From assembly GCA_018398815.1 (NCBI GenBank), contig CM031607.1:88149497-88213496 (forward strand): a DNA stretch of 64,000 bases, written 5' to 3'. Shown here piece by piece: positions 1 to 11,979 of the stretch. The DNA comes from Conus ventricosus (taxonomy: Eukaryota; Mollusca; Gastropoda; Neogastropoda; Conidae). Position 1 is the stretch's first letter. The number at the start of each line of letters is the position of its first letter. Both the position numbers and the translations under genes were made by a program. The notes under the pieces were generated by a model. The model did no database searches. It was not told where the DNA came from and saw only the letters and a program-made list of their open reading frames with translations.

Positions 1-3000
1 TTTTTGTAGGTTTTCGAAAGCACGGGAAAGATCGAGCAAACGACCTTTATGGCTTTGAGCACAAAAACAGTCTTGGCAAATTTAGAGGGACGCCTTAATT
101 CTAAGTTGATTTGCCTTAAAGTATTAAAAGGTCCCAACAGGTTTTACAATTCGCAAGATCGAAAGTAGACTTTGCTGTTGGCATGGTTTATACATGCTCC
201 CTTCTGACCTCAGACCCCAGTGGTACAATAAAAAAACTACAATAAAGAAACCCTTTGTGGCAGGAAAATAAAACAAAGATCGGAAAAACGACTAAATTCT
301 GACCCAGTTATTACAAACAAAAAAAAAACCGTGACCCCCAAGTTAAAGTCTCCAATCCCGGGGGCCCAAAGCCAAAGCCGTTGAAGTCCCAAAGAAAAAA
401 ATAAGCCCCATAAATTAAAAGACGAATTGTTCTTGGAAAAAAGGCTTAGGATTATTGGCTTTATCTTAAAATGACCCATATTAGAAAACTAATGCCCATA
501 ATGCTCGGCCATAAACCCAAATCTTTGCTTGCAGTAGAAAAAAGCCGCTAACGTACTCCTAATATCCCAGGTAAAGAGTCTATAGTTTTTCCGGCTAATT
601 TTTTAAAAACTTGGGAAGTGATCAAGCTTTTTTTTTTACCCGGATTTATCAGGTGGTGATGGAGGCGAGGCGGTGGAGGTACTGAACTTTGACCCCCCCC
701 CTTAATAGCCAACCCCAGTGTACTTATTAAAATCCAAAGGACAGTTATAACGTTGCTAATGTGACCCCCTGCTCTCTAAAACAGCTTTATTTTTCGTTTG
801 CTGCGTTGTTTTTTTCATATAAATTTTTTTGGGATTGTTTCTCTTATTCGTCACTTTAGTTTGTAATTGTTTCGGTTTAGTTTTCAACACTTTAGTTGCT
901 AATCTTTCTATTTTTTTCTCTAGTCTTTGTTTTTCTTTTTTTAAATCTGGCCTAAGTTGGGTCGTCGCTCGCAATTTTTTCTTTTTTTTTTACGCCCCTT
1001 TAGTTCAGTCAGTTTTGCAAATTGTTTTAATTCCCATTGATGGTTTTTAAAAGACGATAAAAGGGCAAATAATTCTCGCATGGGCAGCGGGGTCTGTATG
1101 TTTTAATGCTGTTTTTTTTCTTCAGGGGTTCTGCTTTATTGCATTTTTTTTTTGACTTTTTCTTTGACTTAAAACTTCGGTTCCATTTTTTGTTTTTGGT
1201 TAGCGTTGGGATTTCTTGTTGATTTTTTTGAAGTTGAGAAACTTAAATCTTTTTTAATTTTGGTTCAGTAAACCCAAAGGGGCGTTTCCGTCGCTTGCAC
1301 TGAGCCTTTGTTTTTTGTTTTTCATGCCTAAAAACCTTGAGGGGGTCCGTTTATGCGTAGCTGTTTTGTTCCCCTTTGTTGTTTTTCACATACAAATTTT
1401 TATTTTTTTTTCAAAATTTTTTGGGTTTTTAAAAGTCGGGAGGTTTTTAGGTTTAAACTTTTGTAAATGTCGGCCGTACTTTTTTATTCGGCCGCATGGA
1501 TCGCGAGGATGCTTGTCAAAGGAGTCATTTCACTCTTGTCGTTCCCCGAAAAAAAACACAATAATCTTCTTACCCCAATGCCTCCCAAATTTTTTTAAAT
1601 AATTAATTTTTATTTTTTTTATAAAATGTCAAAAACATTGGCTCGATTCTTACCCCATAGAAGAGAAAGAACCCTTTGGCTTTGAAGGGAAATAAAGGAA
1701 TTTTACTTTTCCAAATAATCCATTCTTTGATGCAGATCAATTCTTCTGTTGTTTTTCGACCTAGGGCGGTGAAGTGATTGTGCCAGGTCTGAAGCTTACT
1801 TTCAAAAAAGAACTTGTTTCAACAACGCCCCAAAAGAACAGTTGCCCCGATTGGGGGGGCAACTTTAAGAAAATTTCTATAAAACTTGAGGGCAAGAAAT
1901 TTTTTTTTACCATGCGTTATTTTTAACCTTTTTTGATCTTGGTACCCGGGAACGAAAGGGCCGATCTTGCTTTTAAGGAATCGAAATGAAGATGCACTAA
2001 CCATAAAATAGGCGGGATGAAAAGACGGCAAAAGGTAGTGCTGAATTTATGTGTTGGTAATCGCTTTTCCATACCTTAGTTTTTGGTTTGTTAAAGCGTT
2101 TTGCCCCATACTTTCAAGGGCTTTTTAAGGGGACGTTGTCTATGAATAATTTTAATGACTACAAACATGTTATTATATTACAGACACCGAAGAAAAGTAC
2201 GCTTTCTACTCTGTTGGTTTTGACGTTTTTGCAACCCTACTTAGCGGGGGGAATTGGCAACAATATCAGTCAAAATTAGCATTATTACGAAGAGTGATTC
2301 ATATTTTTAAATATCCTAAAAGCGGGCAGACTTATTTGGAATTTTAGTTTTGTGCCCGCAAGATCGTTTAAAGGGTATTTTTTTGCTGTGCAAAAGATGA
2401 AGAAACCTTTAAAAAAGACAAATTTGAAATTTTTTAAAATCCTAAAATAACGAAAGTGCAATGTAAAATTGAGGGTGTCCAAACCAAATCTCGCTAGTGG
2501 GCTTAAACCTTATCGTTTTTTGATGAAATAAGAAAACTTTTTGGAGGGGGAGGGTAGAAATAAAAAGTTACTTGTGTCTAAAGTCTAATCTTCCCAGTGT
2601 TAGATTGTATTAGTTAAAACAAAAATAGGGTTTTATGGTTGACCAAAGGTCAACAGAGGAAAATCAGTTCATGAAGCGGGAGAACTGTCGAGACATAATA
2701 AAATTCAATTGATAAAAAAAGAGGTGAAAACCCCACAAACGTGTTTTTTGTTTTTAATATATGTGCGCAGCTGACTTGGGTTTAAAGATTTAAAGTGCCC
2801 TACCCAAATTTTTTTTATTTTAAAAAAAATGTCTGTTCAGCTTATCCAAAAGTACCTAAAGAAGAGAGTAGGCAACTCGCTGTTTAGAAGGAAAATTTAC
2901 CCGGGTTGTCCTGGCTGTAGAAAAACCCCCGCATAAAAAACCCTTTGATTAACAAACATTTCCAAATGCAAAAAAAATGAGCAGGACCTTTCAAAATACA

Positions 3001-3599
3001 GCAAAACCAAACGAAGGTATTCTGCTGCCCTTTTAAAGCTGTCCCATGTTAATACTGGAGCATGCTTAAACGCTGCTCGGCGGGAAAAAGTGTAGGGCTT
3101 TAGCAAAGGTGTTTGGGGCACGCGTTTTTTAGGCGGTTTGCCTTTAGCTCTCGGGCCCGGTTTTGCGTAGGTGCTGCTGAAAAAAAATAAAAACTTCCCC
3201 CAAAAACACCAGCCTTGGTTTTAACTAATAACAGTAAAATTGTTCTTTTAAAACTGAAAAAAAATAAAGACTAGGCTCCTCACAAGAAGAATTTTCGTTT
3301 TTCAGGCTGTTTTATGATCAAAAGACAAAAGTTTGATCTTCAAAGAAAGGCAAGGGGCAAGTTTTTCCAAAAGCCGCCCGGAATAAAAAAGGAATGTTTA
3401 AAAAAATAACAAAAATTAAAATTTTAAAATCCAAATTAACAAAAGAAAGGGGGGTTTTATCTTTATTTTTATCAAACCAAAAAACCCTTTTAAATTTATA
3501 ATATTTTTTTTTTAATTTAAAAAATTTTTAGTTTAAAAAAATCGCAATAAAAATAAAACCAACAATTTTTAAAATTAAAAAAATTTATAAAACAAAAAA
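1..3599. other. Noisy AT-rich stretch without supported genes
   Basis: No recognisable gene. The sequence is dense in A/T homopolymers and short open frames of low complexity. One frame on the plus strand at about 2162-2347 reads as ordinary protein (it contains YAFYSVGFDVFATLL) but has no start and matches no family I know. A lysine-rich frame on the minus strand (756-974) looks compositional. Texture matches the noisy copy that follows, so base errors may hide genes here. Confidence 0.5.
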
Positions 3600-6042
3600 T
3601 TCATTAAATCAATTGATTCCAAAAGACAGGCAACAATGTTGCTCAGTATTTCTCAATTCCCGAAACTAAAAAATAAAACCCCCATAAAAAAGTTCGTTTT
3701 AATCACTTTTTTAAAAAATAAAAAAATCTAAATCTTCCAAAACCCCCCCCAAAAAACTACCTCAAAGATTAACCCGGGTTGGGCAACCAATCTTTTCCCT
3801 TTATTGGGGGCTGGACAAAATAACTTGGTTTTCAGAGGGCAAACTTGAAAATCAATTAAACAGTCAATATGCGCCATTTCAACTTACATTCCCCCTTCCC
3901 CCAGCTTGGTAGCGAAAAAAAGGCAGTTAAACATAAAAAAACAACAAACAAAGTTTAGTGGTGGTTTGCAAAGGGTGATCACGTCCGCAAAAAGCAGAGA
4001 GAGTGCAACATCGCCTTGCATCAATGTCTTAATTTTTGGAATATCCTTTTCCGTTAGGTAGATCAAATTGAAAATTTGAAGAACAAAAAACCCCCAAAAA
4101 CTGTTATTTTACACTGGGTGAGGAAACAAAACTACCCCATCAGGTGTCAAGAACAGAAAAAAATTGGCGAACCAGACAAAAATCATGTTGACTTATACTG
4201 TGTTTTCACCGCGGGGCTACCACATTCACATTGATACAAAATGAGAAAATAAAGCGATACTTTAAAAAAATGGGCACAAAAAAGAATTTTGAAAAAAAAT
4301 GTTTAAAAGAAATTCTCCGTTCAAGCGTGAGCGAACATAAGAACTTTTTTCGGCCCCCGTTTCTGTAATACAGAAAAAATTCGCCCCCACCCGGATTAAA
4401 ATTAGTTTTTAAAAACTGGAAAAGGATGCAAATTTTCCTATGTGTTTCCGACTTTGAGCGTTTTGTTCCTTATGAAGGGCCGTGCCCCCAAAAACTTCGA
4501 AAAAAAGTTTAATGAGTAACTAGATTTGTTTTATTTGCTTCATTGTTGTCGGTCGGTGGGCCATTCGCACCCGAATTGTATAGGGACCGATGCGAAATTC
4601 TTTTTAAAGCATGCAGAAAATGCCGTAATGATGTTTTAATAATTAAATTATTTAAAAAATAATGGCCCGAAGACCAAGAACGTATAAAACGCCAAATTGT
4701 TGGGTTTGCAGTTTAGAACTAATGTCTAACAGTGGGAAACCAACCGGGGCATAAGGCCTGACACATTAGTGGAAAGTTCAGAGGGCAGCAACGTAAAAGC
4801 AATCTTCAAATAAAGTTTTAACAAAGACATGGAAGCTGCCTAATTCTTTCCAATTGCGAGGTTACGACTCTCACCTTTAATGCAAAGCAGTAACGGCCTT
4901 TTGGGGTCTGCATTGCACAGTCATCAAAAGTTTTTGTGTTTCACTTTAAATAAATGTTTTTTATGCTTATGCAGCAAAATTTGGGGTCATTAGAGTCGCG
5001 GCATGTCCTTAAAAAACCCGCCAATAACGGGAAAAATTTTTGACCAACTCTTGTTAGAAAAAGGGCGTTTCCCCTTTTTTTTAAGAACGTTGGGGGAAAA
5101 GGTTTTTACGAAGAACACTTCTCCTAAAATTGCGTTTGTTCTAGTTTAGAGGAAAAAGGAAATCAGTGATCGTTACCCGATGCCCGTGGTGGGAAAGTTA
5201 GGGTAAAACATGGGGGACTATATGATTCATACTTGTGGAGATGTTGTTTGTTGGCGGGTCTTTGAAAAATTTTAGAAAGTGATGAAAAATTATAGCCTGG
5301 ATCCGCGCTTAATTTTTGCGCCGGAAGGTTGGGAGTTTTTAAAATTTATGGAGTACGATTATTTTTTGTTGACCCACCAATGATTTTAGTGATTGAAAAC
5401 GGGATTTGGGGGAGGAATTAGTTGGCGTCGCATCATTACTGTTTAAAAAAAACAAAAAATACCTAGGATTATGATCCCAAATAAAAGGTCCAATTATTCA
5501 TGTATTTGTGCAAAAAAATCGTATGGATGGGCAATGGCGCAAACGCTTCCCTTACGCAACTTTAAATGTAAAGGGGGCGGGTTTTCCAAAAAAATATTCA
5601 AAAGATTAAAGGGTTTAGCGTTTTTACGCGGGTCACGCTGGTAATTCTGAATTGACTTAGAAAATCCCCATGAATCCATGCCCAAATAATGACTATCCCC
5701 TTGCTGCAGAAAGTCTAAAGTGGCGAAACAGAGCCGCCTAAACTTGTCCTATCTTGAGGCAAAAAAAAATTTTTGTCTGTCTTACGGCTTTGCAATTTTT
5801 TAAGACACGGTTTGAAGTTGGAGCTGTTCTCGTATAATTGCTTTTGTCAAGAACAGTTTTTTGAAAACATAATCAGAAGAACAGATCTCAGAAAATAAAT
5901 CCCCGATGCTTCAGAAAAAGACTTTTTCAAGCTGAGAAAAACAGTGTTTTGGAAAGATATGGAAAATCCCCGCGCAAAAAACGTCAGATTGGTCACCGAG
6001 GAAAGAAACAATTAAAAAAAAAAAAAAAAAAAAAAAAAACCC

Positions 6043-6086
<44 letters not shown>

Positions 6087-6250
6087 TTTAAAATTTCGGT
6101 ACTTTTAAAAGGGAAAAAATTAAAAATCAGTTTTTTTTAAAATGAAAAAAAAAAAGTAATTTAAGACAAACCTGTAAAATTTTTTTGGGGTTCGTTTAAA
6201 TTTTCAAAGGTTTTGGAAAAAAAAAGGTTTTTTATTGGGAAATATTTAAT
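3600..6250 (+). pseudogene. Degraded second copy of the Polinton polymerase region
   Basis: This stretch aligns by eye, in the same orientation, with 6600-9360. Landmarks include the words around ttgctca, the tract beginning cagttaaacataaa, ccttatgaagggcc (4470 versus 7571) and gacaaacctgta (6163 versus 9322). It differs by very frequent single-base losses, homopolymer expansions and a run of A with interruptions at 6014-6083, so no frame stays open for more than a few dozen codons. The error type (indels in homopolymers rather than substitutions) looks like uncorrected long-read sequence or a misjoined haplotig more than natural decay. A true, old tandem copy remains possible. The right half of the polymerase and all later element genes are absent from this copy. 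Confidence 0.75.
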
Positions 6251-6600
6251 TTATGGTTTAAGGGCAAAAAGTTTGTTTTGACCGGAGAAAACTTAAGAAA
6301 AGAAAGGGGTACTGCATGGTGAGGGCAAAAATCTGAAATCAAAGAAATTGTTTGGGGAATAAATTTTTTCTCAAGTAAAAATAGATTAATTTTGGAAATA
6401 AAAAGGTTTAAAAAAGAATATTTGTTAGAACAAAAAACAAAACGGGTTTTTTGGTTTTTTGGGTTGAAAAACCCGGTTTTATATTTTTCCTTTGGCTTGG
6501 GAAAAAAATTTTTTTATTTATCTTTTTGGTTTTTTGCGGGTTTTATAAGAAGCCAATGGTAAGGGAAGAAGTTTAAAATCAAAAAGTTTTAAAATGATAT
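6251..6600. other. AT-rich junction between the noisy and clean copies
   Basis: No gene seen. The stretch is made of A, T and G homopolymers and short purine tracts. It marks the point where the noisy polymerase copy stops and the readable copy begins, and is therefore a candidate assembly join. Confidence 0.4.
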
Positions 6601-6876
6601 CAGTCTAGAAGTCATTGATCCACCCAAACGTACAGGAAAAGTCAAGTGTTGCTCATGCTATTTCTCAAGTTCCAGTAAACTAACAATTGACCGCCAGTTA
6701 AAGTAATGTTAGCTGTTTTAATCGACTATATAACAATAAATAAAGAAATCAAGAAGTCTGGGTCTCAACTAAACAACAGACTATTCTTTCTCAAAATGAC
6801 TTAACACCGGTTGGGCAGACCAACTGCTTACACAGTTTGATGTGGCCGCTGAAGAAGCCAAAATGAGAGGCTCTGG

Positions 6877-9800
6877 TTGGTCGAGGGCGAAGTCTTAGAG
6901 ATCAGATTAAACAGTCTAAGTATGGGGCCGATTGTAGGCAGGCTACATTCCGCTGCCCCCAGCATTGGTAGCGAAAAGAGCAGTTCAAAACATAAAAAAT
7001 ACAGACAACAAATGTTTCATGTGGTGTGTTCTCGCAAGGCTGCATCACGTCCGCAAAAACGCAGAGAGAGTGACAACTATCAGCCTTGCATCAATGATCT
7101 TAATTTTTCGTGGAATATCCTTTCCTGTTAGGTAGATCAAATTGAACGTTTGAAGAAACAAAACCAACCAATAACTGTTAATATCTACACTTGGGTGAGG
7201 AAACAATTCTACAGCCCATCAGGTGCCCAAGAACAGCCCAAAAATTGGCGAACCAGAAAAAATCTGTTGACTTATTTACTGATTTTTTCACCAGCGGGGC
7301 TACCACATTACACATTGATACGAACAATGAGTAAACTAATGCAGATACTTCAAAAGATGGGCACAAACAAGAATTCTGTAGAAAATGTTTAACAAGAATT
7401 CCATCCGTTCAAGCCGTGAGCGAACATAAGAAAACATTGTATCGGCCCAGTTGACTGTAATACAGACTAATTACGCCCCCACCTGGATCTAAAGTTAGTT
7501 TTAAGAACTGGAAACGGATGCAAAATTCTCCATATGTTGTTTACGCAGACTTCGAGTCGCTTATTGTTCCTTATGAAGGGCCAGTGCCACAAAAACTTCG
7601 AAAAACAGTCTTAATGAGTAATCATCAGATTTGTTCATTTGCCTTCATTGTTGTCAGGTCGGATGGCGCCCATTCAGCACCAGAATTGTATAGAGGACCA
7701 GATGCTGCAGAATACTTCTTAGAACGCATGCAGAAAGTGCGTAATGACTGTTCTAATAATCTAAACTTATCTGAAATCATAATGACGCCCGAAGACCAAG
7801 AACAGTATAAATCAGCCACACATTGTTGGATTTGCAGTTTAGAACTAATGTCTAACAGTGAGGAAACCAATCCGACAGTAAGAGACCATGATCACATTAG
7901 TGGAAAGTTCAGAGGAGCAGCACACAGTAAATGCAATCTTCAACTAAAGTTTGAACCAAAGACATGGAAGCTGCCTATATTCTTTCACAACTTGCGAGGT
8001 TACGACTCTCACCTTATAATGCAAGCAGTAACCGACGCCTTTAGGGTGTCATGCATTGCACAGTCATCAGAAAAGTACATGTGTTTCACTTTAAATAACA
8101 TGTCTTTTTATGACTCTATGCAGCACATGATGGGCTCATTAGAGTCGCTGGCTATGTCCTTAAAATCCTGCCCAATAACGGAAGAATATTTTGACCCAAC
8201 TCTTGTTAGAAAGGGCGTTTACCCTTATGAATACATGAACAGTTGGGAAAGGTTTGACGAAGACACACTTCCTCCTAAAGTTGCGTTCTGTTCTAGTCTT
8301 AGAGGAAAGGAAATCAGTGACTCCGATTACCAGCATGCTCAAGATGCGTGGCAGAAGTTAGAGTGTAAAACAATGGGAGACTATCATGATTCATACTTGA
8401 TGGCAGATGTATGTTTGTTGGCGGACGTCTTTGAAAATTATAGAAAGACCTGCATGAAACATTATAGCCTGGATCCTGCGCATTACATTTCTGCGCCCGG
8501 AATGAGTTGGGACGCTTTCTTAAAATTTACTGGAGTACAGATTGATTTATTGTCTGACCTACCAATGATTCAGATGATTGAAAACGGATTGCGCGGAGGA
8601 ATTAGTATGGCGTCGCATCATTACTGTAAAGCAAACAACAAATACCTAGATGATTATGATCCAAGTAAAAGGTCCAATTATCTCATGTATTTAGATGCAA
8701 ACAATCTGTATGGATGGGCAATGGCGCAATCGCTTCCATTACGCAACTTTAAAATGTACACAGGTGGCGGTACAAATAATATTCAAAAAGCATTAAAGTG
8801 GTTGAGCAGTTTGACGCGGGTCAACAGCGTGGATACATTCTAGAAGTTGACTTAGAATATCCTCATGAACTCCATGACCTAAATAATGACTATCCATTAG
8901 CTGCAGAAAGTCTAAAGATGGCGAAAACAGAGCCGCCTAAACTTGTGCCTAATCTTCGAGGCAAAAAAAATTATGTCTGTCATTACAGGCTTCTGCAATT
9001 TTATTTAAGACACGGTTTGAAGTTGGCAGCTGTTCATCGTATAATTGCTTTTGATCAAGAACAGTTTATGAAACCATACATCATGAAGAACACTGATCTC
9101 AGAACTAAATCCACAGATGCTTCAGAAAAAGACTTTTTCAAGCTGATGAACAACAGCTGTTTTGGAAAGACTATGGAAAATCCACACAAGCGCAAAGACG
9201 TCAGATTGGTCACCAGAGAGAACGAAGCAATTAAGCTGACTTCAAAACCAAATTATCAGGACTTAAGAAGATTTCATGATCAGCTTTTTGGCATAATAAT
9301 GAAAAAAAAGAAAGTCAAATTAGACAAACCTGTATTTATTGGGTTTACTGTTTTAGAATTATCAAAGCTTTTGATGTTAGAATTTCTTTATGACTACTTT
9401 AAACCCTTGTATCCGGAGTCCAAAGTACTTTACACAGATACAGTTTTGTTATAGATATCCCTACTGAAGACATCTATAAAGACATGGAATTAGAAGTAGC
9501 TAAAGGGCATGCGGGATGGTACGACACATCTGATTATCCTAAAGATTCGCCTTTGCATTCAATTACTAACAAGAAGGTTTTAGGAAAGATGAAGGATGAA
9601 TTATCTGGAAAGGTGATTAAGGAGTTTATTGGTTTAAGGTCGAAAATGTACTGTATTTCGAGCCAGGAGAAAACCATTAAGAAAGCAAAGGGGATATCTC
9701 GCAGTGTTGTGCAGTCAAACATATCACATGACAACTACAAAGAAGCATTGTTTGGCAATAAGACTTTTCATCATGACAACGTAAAACTACGATCTAATCT

Positions 9801-9915
9801 ACATGAGATCAACACAACGGTTGTAACAAAGAAGTCATTAGATAGAACAAACACAAAACGTGTGTTTGTTAATCCCGAGTTTTCATATGCAATTGGACAT
9901 TGGAGAACAGCATAA
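6877..9915 (+). pseudogene. Protein-primed family B DNA polymerase of a Polinton-type element, broken
   Basis: This would replicate the element's DNA by protein-primed synthesis. The exonuclease and polymerase motifs occur in the order expected for Polinton polymerases. An N-terminal stretch resembling the family (QPITVNIYTW near 7170) leads to a CxxC zinc-like segment near 7380. Then come Exo I (VYADFESL, 7536), an embedded DHDHISGKFRG segment with flanking CxxC pairs resembling endonuclease VII folds, Exo II (HNLRGYDSHLI), Exo III (YLMADVCLLAD), motif A (DANNLYGWAM), motif B (KLMNNSCFGKTMEN) and motif C (YTDT). The frame is broken by a stop near 7132, by shifts near 7390-7500 and 8800-8840, and inside motif C near 9440-9455. 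The longest open pieces are 7518-8843, 8798-9454 and 9484-9915. The start is uncertain; 6877 is the first methionine of the leading piece. The gene abuts the converging gene that follows, with no spacer. Whether the breaks are real or base-call errors cannot be told here. Confidence 0.9.
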
Positions 9916-10296
9916 TTATATATCTTCTTTGTCCGCGGGTTCGGGTTTATATTTTTCCCGAAGTTTATCTATAAGCTCAATCGCATCAATATCCAATTCA
10001 TCCAAAATTTTTCTCATGTTTGCTTGATGTGCTCGAATTTTTTTTATTATTTCAAGATATTCTTTATCCCATTTTTGATAATCAAAATTTGGGATTTGGG
10101 GCTGTAGGTTATCTGGATGCATTGCCATGTGCTGATGAGTCCTCGCAAATGTTGCCCTAATAGAATTCAAATCATATGAATCCTGCATCAATTCTAAGGT
10201 CTTTTCATTTATCATTCTTGCTTCCGGTTTAGTTCCATGTAAGAATTCTTTCTTCTGTGCCTCAATACGTAAGGTTTCTTCGTTGTGAGCTTCCAT
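9916..10296 (-). CDS. Hypothetical 126-residue charged protein of the Polinton-type block
   Basis: An intact frame from ATG (10296) to TAA (9916) encodes 126 residues rich in Lys, Glu and Asp. The C-terminal half (about residues 70-118) is predicted by eye to be amphipathic helix or coiled coil (for example EYLEIIKKIRAHQANMRKI). No signal peptide or membrane segment is visible. I do not recognise a family. It converges on the polymerase gene, the two stop codons lying directly side by side, and is the downstream partner of the integrase on the same strand with about 25 nt between them. The intact frame among broken neighbours suggests a real gene. A role in the element's replication or virion cannot be inferred. 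Confidence 0.6.
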   Translation of the reverse strand: MEAHNEETLRIEAQKKEFLHGTKPEARMINEKTLELMQDSYDLNSIRATFARTHQHMAMHPDNLQPQIPNFDYQKWDKEYLEIIKKIRAHQANMRKILDELDIDAIELIDKLREKYKPEPADKEDI

Positions 10297-10321
10297 TTTA
10301 ACTCAAATATATTTACGTAAA

Positions 10322-11273
10322 TTAATTAAGCGGAACTGTGTCTGGTGGGATCATCTGTAGTTCCTCCTTCACAAAAGATCTTTGAGGAGCCGGTTGTTTT
10401 GTTGTGTCAGTTTCTCGAAAATAATACACGGGCGGATTCATTTTTACAATTCTTTTTATTTCATATGGGTCAACACTCCAAACTGGATCGGTTGCCCTGA
10501 TGCGAGTGTCCCCTTCTGCTTCTCCCGGCAAATAAAGGTACCTTGCTTTCAAACCAAATGGCAATAGTTTGCTGGTTGTACTGGAGTCTTCAGCAACATT
10601 TATTGTTGTTTTTTGATTGCTTGTACTGGTTTTAGCCCCATTAATTTAAATTCTTCATTATTCATTGCACATAGAACCGAGGGCAGTCTTCTAACAATTC
10701 TGTGTTGCGAGAATTGTCAATCAGCTCTCTGTGATACTGGTAGGAGAAAAGTCTCTCAGATAACTGTTTGTTAAAGTTTTCAACTAAAGCCTGTGATCTA
10801 TGAACTCCCGGAATGCCTCTTTTAATGGTAACTCTATGTTTTAACAATAACTGATTCACTCGGCCTTTAAATTCTTTTCCATCATCGACTTGAATCATGC
10901 GAGGATAAGTTAAAGGACCTCGTTGGTATATCAGTTGTATGGCAACAGCAGAAGCACTCTTTTGTGTTAATGGTTCCGCATCTTTGTATCTTGAAGCTAT
11001 GTCAATGACTGTAAGTGCGTACTTAAATCTTTTTCGTCTAATCGTATCATGGGGTAAATATAGAAGGTCCATTTGATGGGTGTCGTTCGGTATTGTATTC
11101 ACAAAGTGTGGTCTCTGTATTCGTCTAGGCGCAGGTAGATAAATTTGCCAAATCGCTTGTTTAGATAACCATTCTTTTGCTGTTTGTTCGCTAACTCCTG
11201 CTGCTTGGTTTAGCTTTTTAATTGCTGTAATTCCCTTCCAATATCCTTTTGGCGAATAGTAGATTTTGTTCAT
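10322..11273 (-). pseudogene. Retroviral-type (rve) integrase of a Polinton-type element, frame broken
   Basis: This is a DDE integrase that would join the element's ends to host DNA. The ATG at 11273 opens a helical N-terminal part. The catalytic core follows: first Asp in HQMDLLYLP, second Asp in IQVDDGKEFKG, and Glu in ALVENFNKQL about 34 residues further on. The core frame ends at 10662 after drifting out of register. The C-terminal domain continues in other frames and is open at 10322-10564, where RATDPVWS, NPPVYYF and SFVKEELQ match the small barrel or chromodomain-like tail I associate with Maverick integrases. At least two frame changes lie between 10565 and 10700. All catalytic residues are present in the first piece. 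It sits next to the polymerase on the opposite strand, as is common in Polintons. Confidence 0.88.
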
Positions 11274-11280
11274 TTTTTAT

Positions 11281-11687
11281 TCAGCCAATATTATGCGCAA
11301 CAAAATACACAACAGTCATACCAAAGACAATAAACGCGATTTCTTGCATCTTTTGTTTTTCTGATGGATGATAAAAGTCGCTAAATTTTGGTGGGGGCAA
11401 TGTCTCAATTGGCTTGCCTGTTACAAGGTAATATTCTTTTATTGCTTGATCAACATCTTTAAACGTGTAAGCTGCATGCCCCTGTTTTTCAGTTTGTTAT
11501 TAATAAAATCTAACTGCTCAATTCTCTGCTTTTCATAGTGATCTTGTGCTGCAGCTAGTTGCTCCATAGCTTTGTTATGTCTTTTTCTCTCGCCATCATC
11601 CTGCAGTTTACTAAATGCGTAATTACTTCCGCTAAAAGCAAGCGCATTAACCACAGCGCCACCTATCATCATTATGAGTGAAGCCAT
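11281..11687 (-). CDS. Small Polinton-associated membrane protein, one frameshift
   Basis: The protein starts MASLIMMIGGAVVNALAFSG at 11687, a hydrophobic N-terminal segment. A charged helical region follows (KRHNKAMEQLAAAQDHYEKQ). The first frame ends at 11439, but the family-like continuation (YYLVTGK, then SDFYHPSEKQKMQEIAFI and a second hydrophobic tail) is open in another frame down to a stop at 11281, so one indel lies near 11475. From memory, proteins with this layout recur beside polymerase and integrase genes in Polinton-like elements of cnidarians and molluscs; their function is not known to me. The two terminal hydrophobic segments suggest a membrane or virion-surface role, which is inference. 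Confidence 0.6.
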
Positions 11688-11711
11688 TTTTATAAATGTA
11701 TTTTTTCAATT

Positions 11712-11942
11712 TTACATATTTATATTCTCTGGAATTATTCCTTGCTTAACTAAAAAATCTTTCGTAGCGAACGAAGCTGTAATAACAGCAATCAGCTTTG
11801 CCGAATCCTCAAAGTCTAGTTTGCCAAGATCTGCCGGTTTTATTTTTAACAGGCTTTTACCAAGCATTGTGTATACTACACTTAGGCCTCCAATAACAGC
11901 AGAATGGTATACAAGGTTGGTACCAGTTTTTTTGGTGCTCAT
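11712..11942 (-). CDS. Small Polinton-associated membrane protein (76 residues)
   Basis: An intact frame of 76 residues. A hydrophobic segment lies at about residues 16-30 (VIGGLSVVYTMLG), then a conserved-looking stretch KPADLGKLDFED, then a second hydrophobic segment (KLIAVITASFA) before the tail DFLVKQGIIPENINM. I have seen the KPADLGKLDFED and KQGIIP words in small proteins encoded next to Polinton polymerases; no function is established as far as I know. Two membrane segments and small size would fit a holin-like or virion membrane protein, but that is a guess. It is transcribed leftward from an AT-rich gap shared with a rightward gene. Confidence 0.65.
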   Translation of the reverse strand: MSTKKTGTNLVYHSAVIGGLSVVYTMLGKSLLKIKPADLGKLDFEDSAKLIAVITASFATKDFLVKQGIIPENINM

Positions 11943-11979
11943 TTTTAAAAAATAAAATAATTATAATTAATAAAAAAAC
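11943..11979. promoter_or_regulatory. Probable divergent promoter gap
   Basis: These 37 bp are nearly all A and T and separate the start codons of two diverging small genes. With no other spacer available, any promoters for both genes must lie here or overlap the coding ends. No specific box is claimed. Confidence 0.4.

Noticed and set aside
756..1050. Lys-rich frame on minus and Phe-rich frame on plus
   Set aside because: The two are mirror readings of an A/T homopolymer-rich tract; composition explains both.
5949..6140. Poly-Lys open frame
   Set aside because: It is a poly-A run inside the noisy polymerase copy; the clean copy has ordinary sequence here.
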